Below, piece by piece: positions 62,380 to 64,000 of a DNA stretch of 64,000 bases. Source of the DNA: Paenibacillus sp. GTDB taxonomy: Bacteria; Bacillota; Bacilli; Paenibacillales; Paenibacillaceae. The position numbers and the translations under genes were made by a program. The notes under the pieces were generated by a model, which saw only the letters and a list, made by a program, of their open reading frames with translations, made no database searches and had not been told where the DNA came from. The stretch spans positions 291,158 through 355,157 of the forward strand of contig JAFWEX010000084.1 in the NCBI GenBank assembly GCA_017512705.1, in the 5' to 3' direction. Every line of letters starts with the position of its first letter. The stretch's first letter is position 1.

Positions 62380-64000
62380 GTGAAGGATGGCATAAGCTTA
62401 TGTATGATCGTGAAGGACGAAGGCAAGTTTTTAGATCGTTGTCTGCGTTCAGTGTGTGAACTCGTAGATGAGATTATTATCGTGGACACAGGATCAACCG
62501 ATAACTCGGCGGCTATCGCCCAGCGTTATGATGCAACGGTCATCGATATGGAATGGAACAGTGATTTCAGCCAGGCTCGCAACCTCTCGCTTGCTGCTGC
62601 ATGTTATTCATGGATTTTGGTATTAGATGCGGATGAAGTGTGGGCGCATATGTCACATACCAGAGCGGATTTCATGAAGTGGCTGCAATCAGGGGAAGAA
62701 GAAGTCTGGGGTTATTGGATTAGGGTAACGAGTCTGCTGGGTACTTCAGGTGAAGAGTGTGTAACGGATGAGGTGTGCCGCCTGTTTCGGAATGATCCCC
62801 GCATTGCTTTTCGTGGAAACATACATGAGGAGGCTGCTTCTTCTATTTTAGCTATTATGCCTACAGGGATTCGTCACTCAGAGATAGAGATTCTTCATTA
62901 CGGTTATCTGGATGAGATCATTGCTGCCAAGCGAAAAGGTGTGCGTAACATGCGACTGATTCGGCTAGCTTTGGAGGAGAGCCCCGATCAGGCGGAGTTA
63001 CAGTATGCATTTGCTGCCGAGTGGTTTCAGCAAGCCCGGTATGATGAAGCTATCCGATTATTACTGCCACTGCTGGCACAGATCGAACCAACGTGTGGAT
63101 ATCACTCGGATGTGGTGCTGAAGACAGCATACGCATGGAGAGAACTAGGGCAGGTGGAACGCGCTAAGTCCGTGGTGGAAAACTGGGTATCGGTGTATAG
63201 TGATTTCCCGGATCTGCTGGAGCTTGGTGCTGTGCTGGAGCTGGATCTGGGGCAGTCAGACATGGCGCTTGACTGGTTGAAAAAGGCAAAATCAGCTGCG
63301 TCGACAGCAGGGCATTATACTTCGGTGTCTGGTGCTGGAAGTTACCGCAGCCTGACATTAGAAGGGATGGCGCATGAGCAGTCTGGCCGCTGGGCAGAAG
63401 CGGAAGCAGCCTATACCGCTGCGCTGGGCATACAGCCCGGTAATGGGGCGGCTTGGCAGCGATTGCTACTGCTTGGCGCAGCGACGGGAAGGCCGCAGGC
63501 CATTGCTGGCGTAGCCGAGGGGGTGAGCTTGCCGCCGGGAGCGCGGCAAGCCTTGGTCTCGGCCGCGCTGGCAGCACATCGGCCGGAGTGGCTGCTGCGC
63601 CATGCAGCGGCACTGGCCCCGACACTGCAAGCATTGCCGCTTGCAGGGGGGCTTGCGCTGGCCCAGCTGGGCGAGGACGCAGCCGCCAGCATGGCATTGC
63701 TGCCCTGGGTAGCACATGCACGGCACGGGCCCGAGGCGGCGCTGGCTTTGTGGGCGCTTGGCCACAAGCAGCATGGTGTGCCTGGGCGCCATGCTGCGGT
63801 GACACGCCCACAGGCAGCATGGCCCGAGGCAGCTGTGTCCAAGGCAACGCGTGCGGCCGAGGCATTGCTGCAAGGCCATGGCACAGCAGCTGGCGGCGAT
63901 GAGTGCGCCCCTGCGGCGCAGGCACTCGCCAGCGTGGGCGCCTGGCCCGCATGGCTGCGCCTGCTGCAGGCGCTGCAGCCGGGCAGCGCGCTGGCGCTGC
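62380..64000 (+). CDS. GT2 glycosyltransferase with TPR repeats (3), 3' end missing
   Basis: The frame is open to the window's end (540 residues seen). It starts at GTG 62380 after AAGGAGG and shows ISLCMIVKDEGKFLDRCLRSV, IIVDTGSTDNSAAIA and DADEVWA, then ELVY-type acceptor segments and TPR-like helices (from ~200). From about 63420 the composition shifts sharply to GC-rich, Ala/Leu/Gln/His-rich sequence (48 of 60 bases G+C at 63901-63960, versus 25 of 60 at 62881-62940). The reading frame stays open and TPR-like. It continues the same operon, 39 bases after the previous stop. Confidence 0.85.
   Translation, partial: MKDGISLCMIVKDEGKFLDRCLRSVCELVDEIIIVDTGSTDNSAAIAQRYDATVIDMEWNSDFSQARNLSLAAACYSWILVLDADEVWAHMSHTRADFMKWLQSGEEEVWGYWIRVTSLLGTSGEECVTDEVCRLFRNDPRIAFRGNIHEEAASSILAIMPTGIRHSEIEILHYGYLDEIIAAKRKGVRNMRLIRLALEESPDQAELQYAFAAEWFQQARYDEAIRLLLPLLAQIEPTCGYHSDVVLKTAYAWRELGQVERAKSVVENWVSVYSDFPDLLELGAVLELDLGQSDMALDWLKKAKSAASTAGHYTSVSGAGSYRSLTLEGMAHEQSGRWAEAEAAYTAALGIQPGNGAAWQRLLLLGAATGRPQAIAGVAEGVSLPPGARQALVSAALAAHRPEWLLRHAAALAPTLQALPLAGGLALAQLGEDAAASMALLPWVAHARHGPEAALALWALGHKQHGVPGRHAAVTRPQAAWPEAAVSKATRAAEALLQGHGTAAGGDECAPAAQALASVGAWPAWLRLLQALQPGSALAL

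Noticed and set aside
63164-63952. Antisense and alternative frames at the right end
   Set aside because: Same effect of high GC; the plus-strand glycosyltransferase frame is continuous with a recognised domain upstream.

Overview
The window reads as chromosomal DNA of a low-to-moderate GC, endospore-forming Firmicute, most likely Paenibacillus or a close relative. The signs are strong AGGAGG-type ribosome binding sites with frequent TTG/GTG starts, Bacillus-type gene pairs (a YjlC-like gene with Ndh, CsbD, a YdiF-type ABC-F protein), YesM/YesN two-component regulators beside lipoprotein-dependent sugar ABC importers, a secreted PL1 pectate lyase, and glycosyltransferases with tetratricopeptide (TPR) repeats. 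The genus is inferred from style and gene content; there is no rRNA to confirm it. I saw no tRNA, rRNA, CRISPR array, insertion sequence or prophage gene. Layout, left part. 1-13 kb holds mostly single housekeeping and stress genes: 3' end of an old yellow enzyme, a methyltransferase, an AHSA1-like protein, photolyase, a divergent pair of GyrI-domain proteins, an acyltransferase, an HNH protein with a GC-rich Ala/Arg linker, a TVP38 membrane protein, a DUF1835 protein, a cupin, an epimerase and CsbD. 13-15.2 kb is a YjlC-ndh respiratory operon with a Rex-like operator on its promoter. 15.4-20 kb is a reductase followed by an OmpR-type two-component system and two PepSY-domain genes whose promoters share 11-bp-spaced TTCTCAT repeats. 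20-25.3 kb has an ABC exporter, a DUF2179 membrane protein with a structured leader, and pectate lyase with a cre site. Middle part. 25.6-31.7 kb: hypothetical genes, a phosphotransferase/glycosyltransferase pair, and an ABC-F gene preceded by a small ORF and terminator (attenuator-like). 32-34.6 kb: a polyamine/glutathionylspermidine-synthase-like ATP-grasp gene with a lipoprotein, a DUF350 membrane protein and an unassigned gene. 34.6-37.7 kb: nucleoside hydrolase, UPF0303, LspA and a very AT-rich orphan. 38-44 kb: a complete sugar importer (YesM/YesN, lipoprotein, two permeases) with cre-like sites. 44-54.5 kb: MATE exporter, AraC regulator, TrhO with a Cys-rich regulator, a TrpXYZ-like ABC importer, a 12-residue ORF ending Cys-Cys before a terminator, then a winged-helix regulator and an MFS exporter. 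Right end (54.6-64 kb) is the most unusual part: two divergent paralogous Gly/Ser/Thr-rich proteins ending in WWE, a basic protein and a Thr-rich beta-solenoid protein that share a C-terminal module, then three consecutive GT2-TPR glycosyltransferases. I infer a glycosylated surface or spore-coat assembly, with protein substrates and modifying enzymes encoded side by side; this is a hypothesis from composition and gene order.
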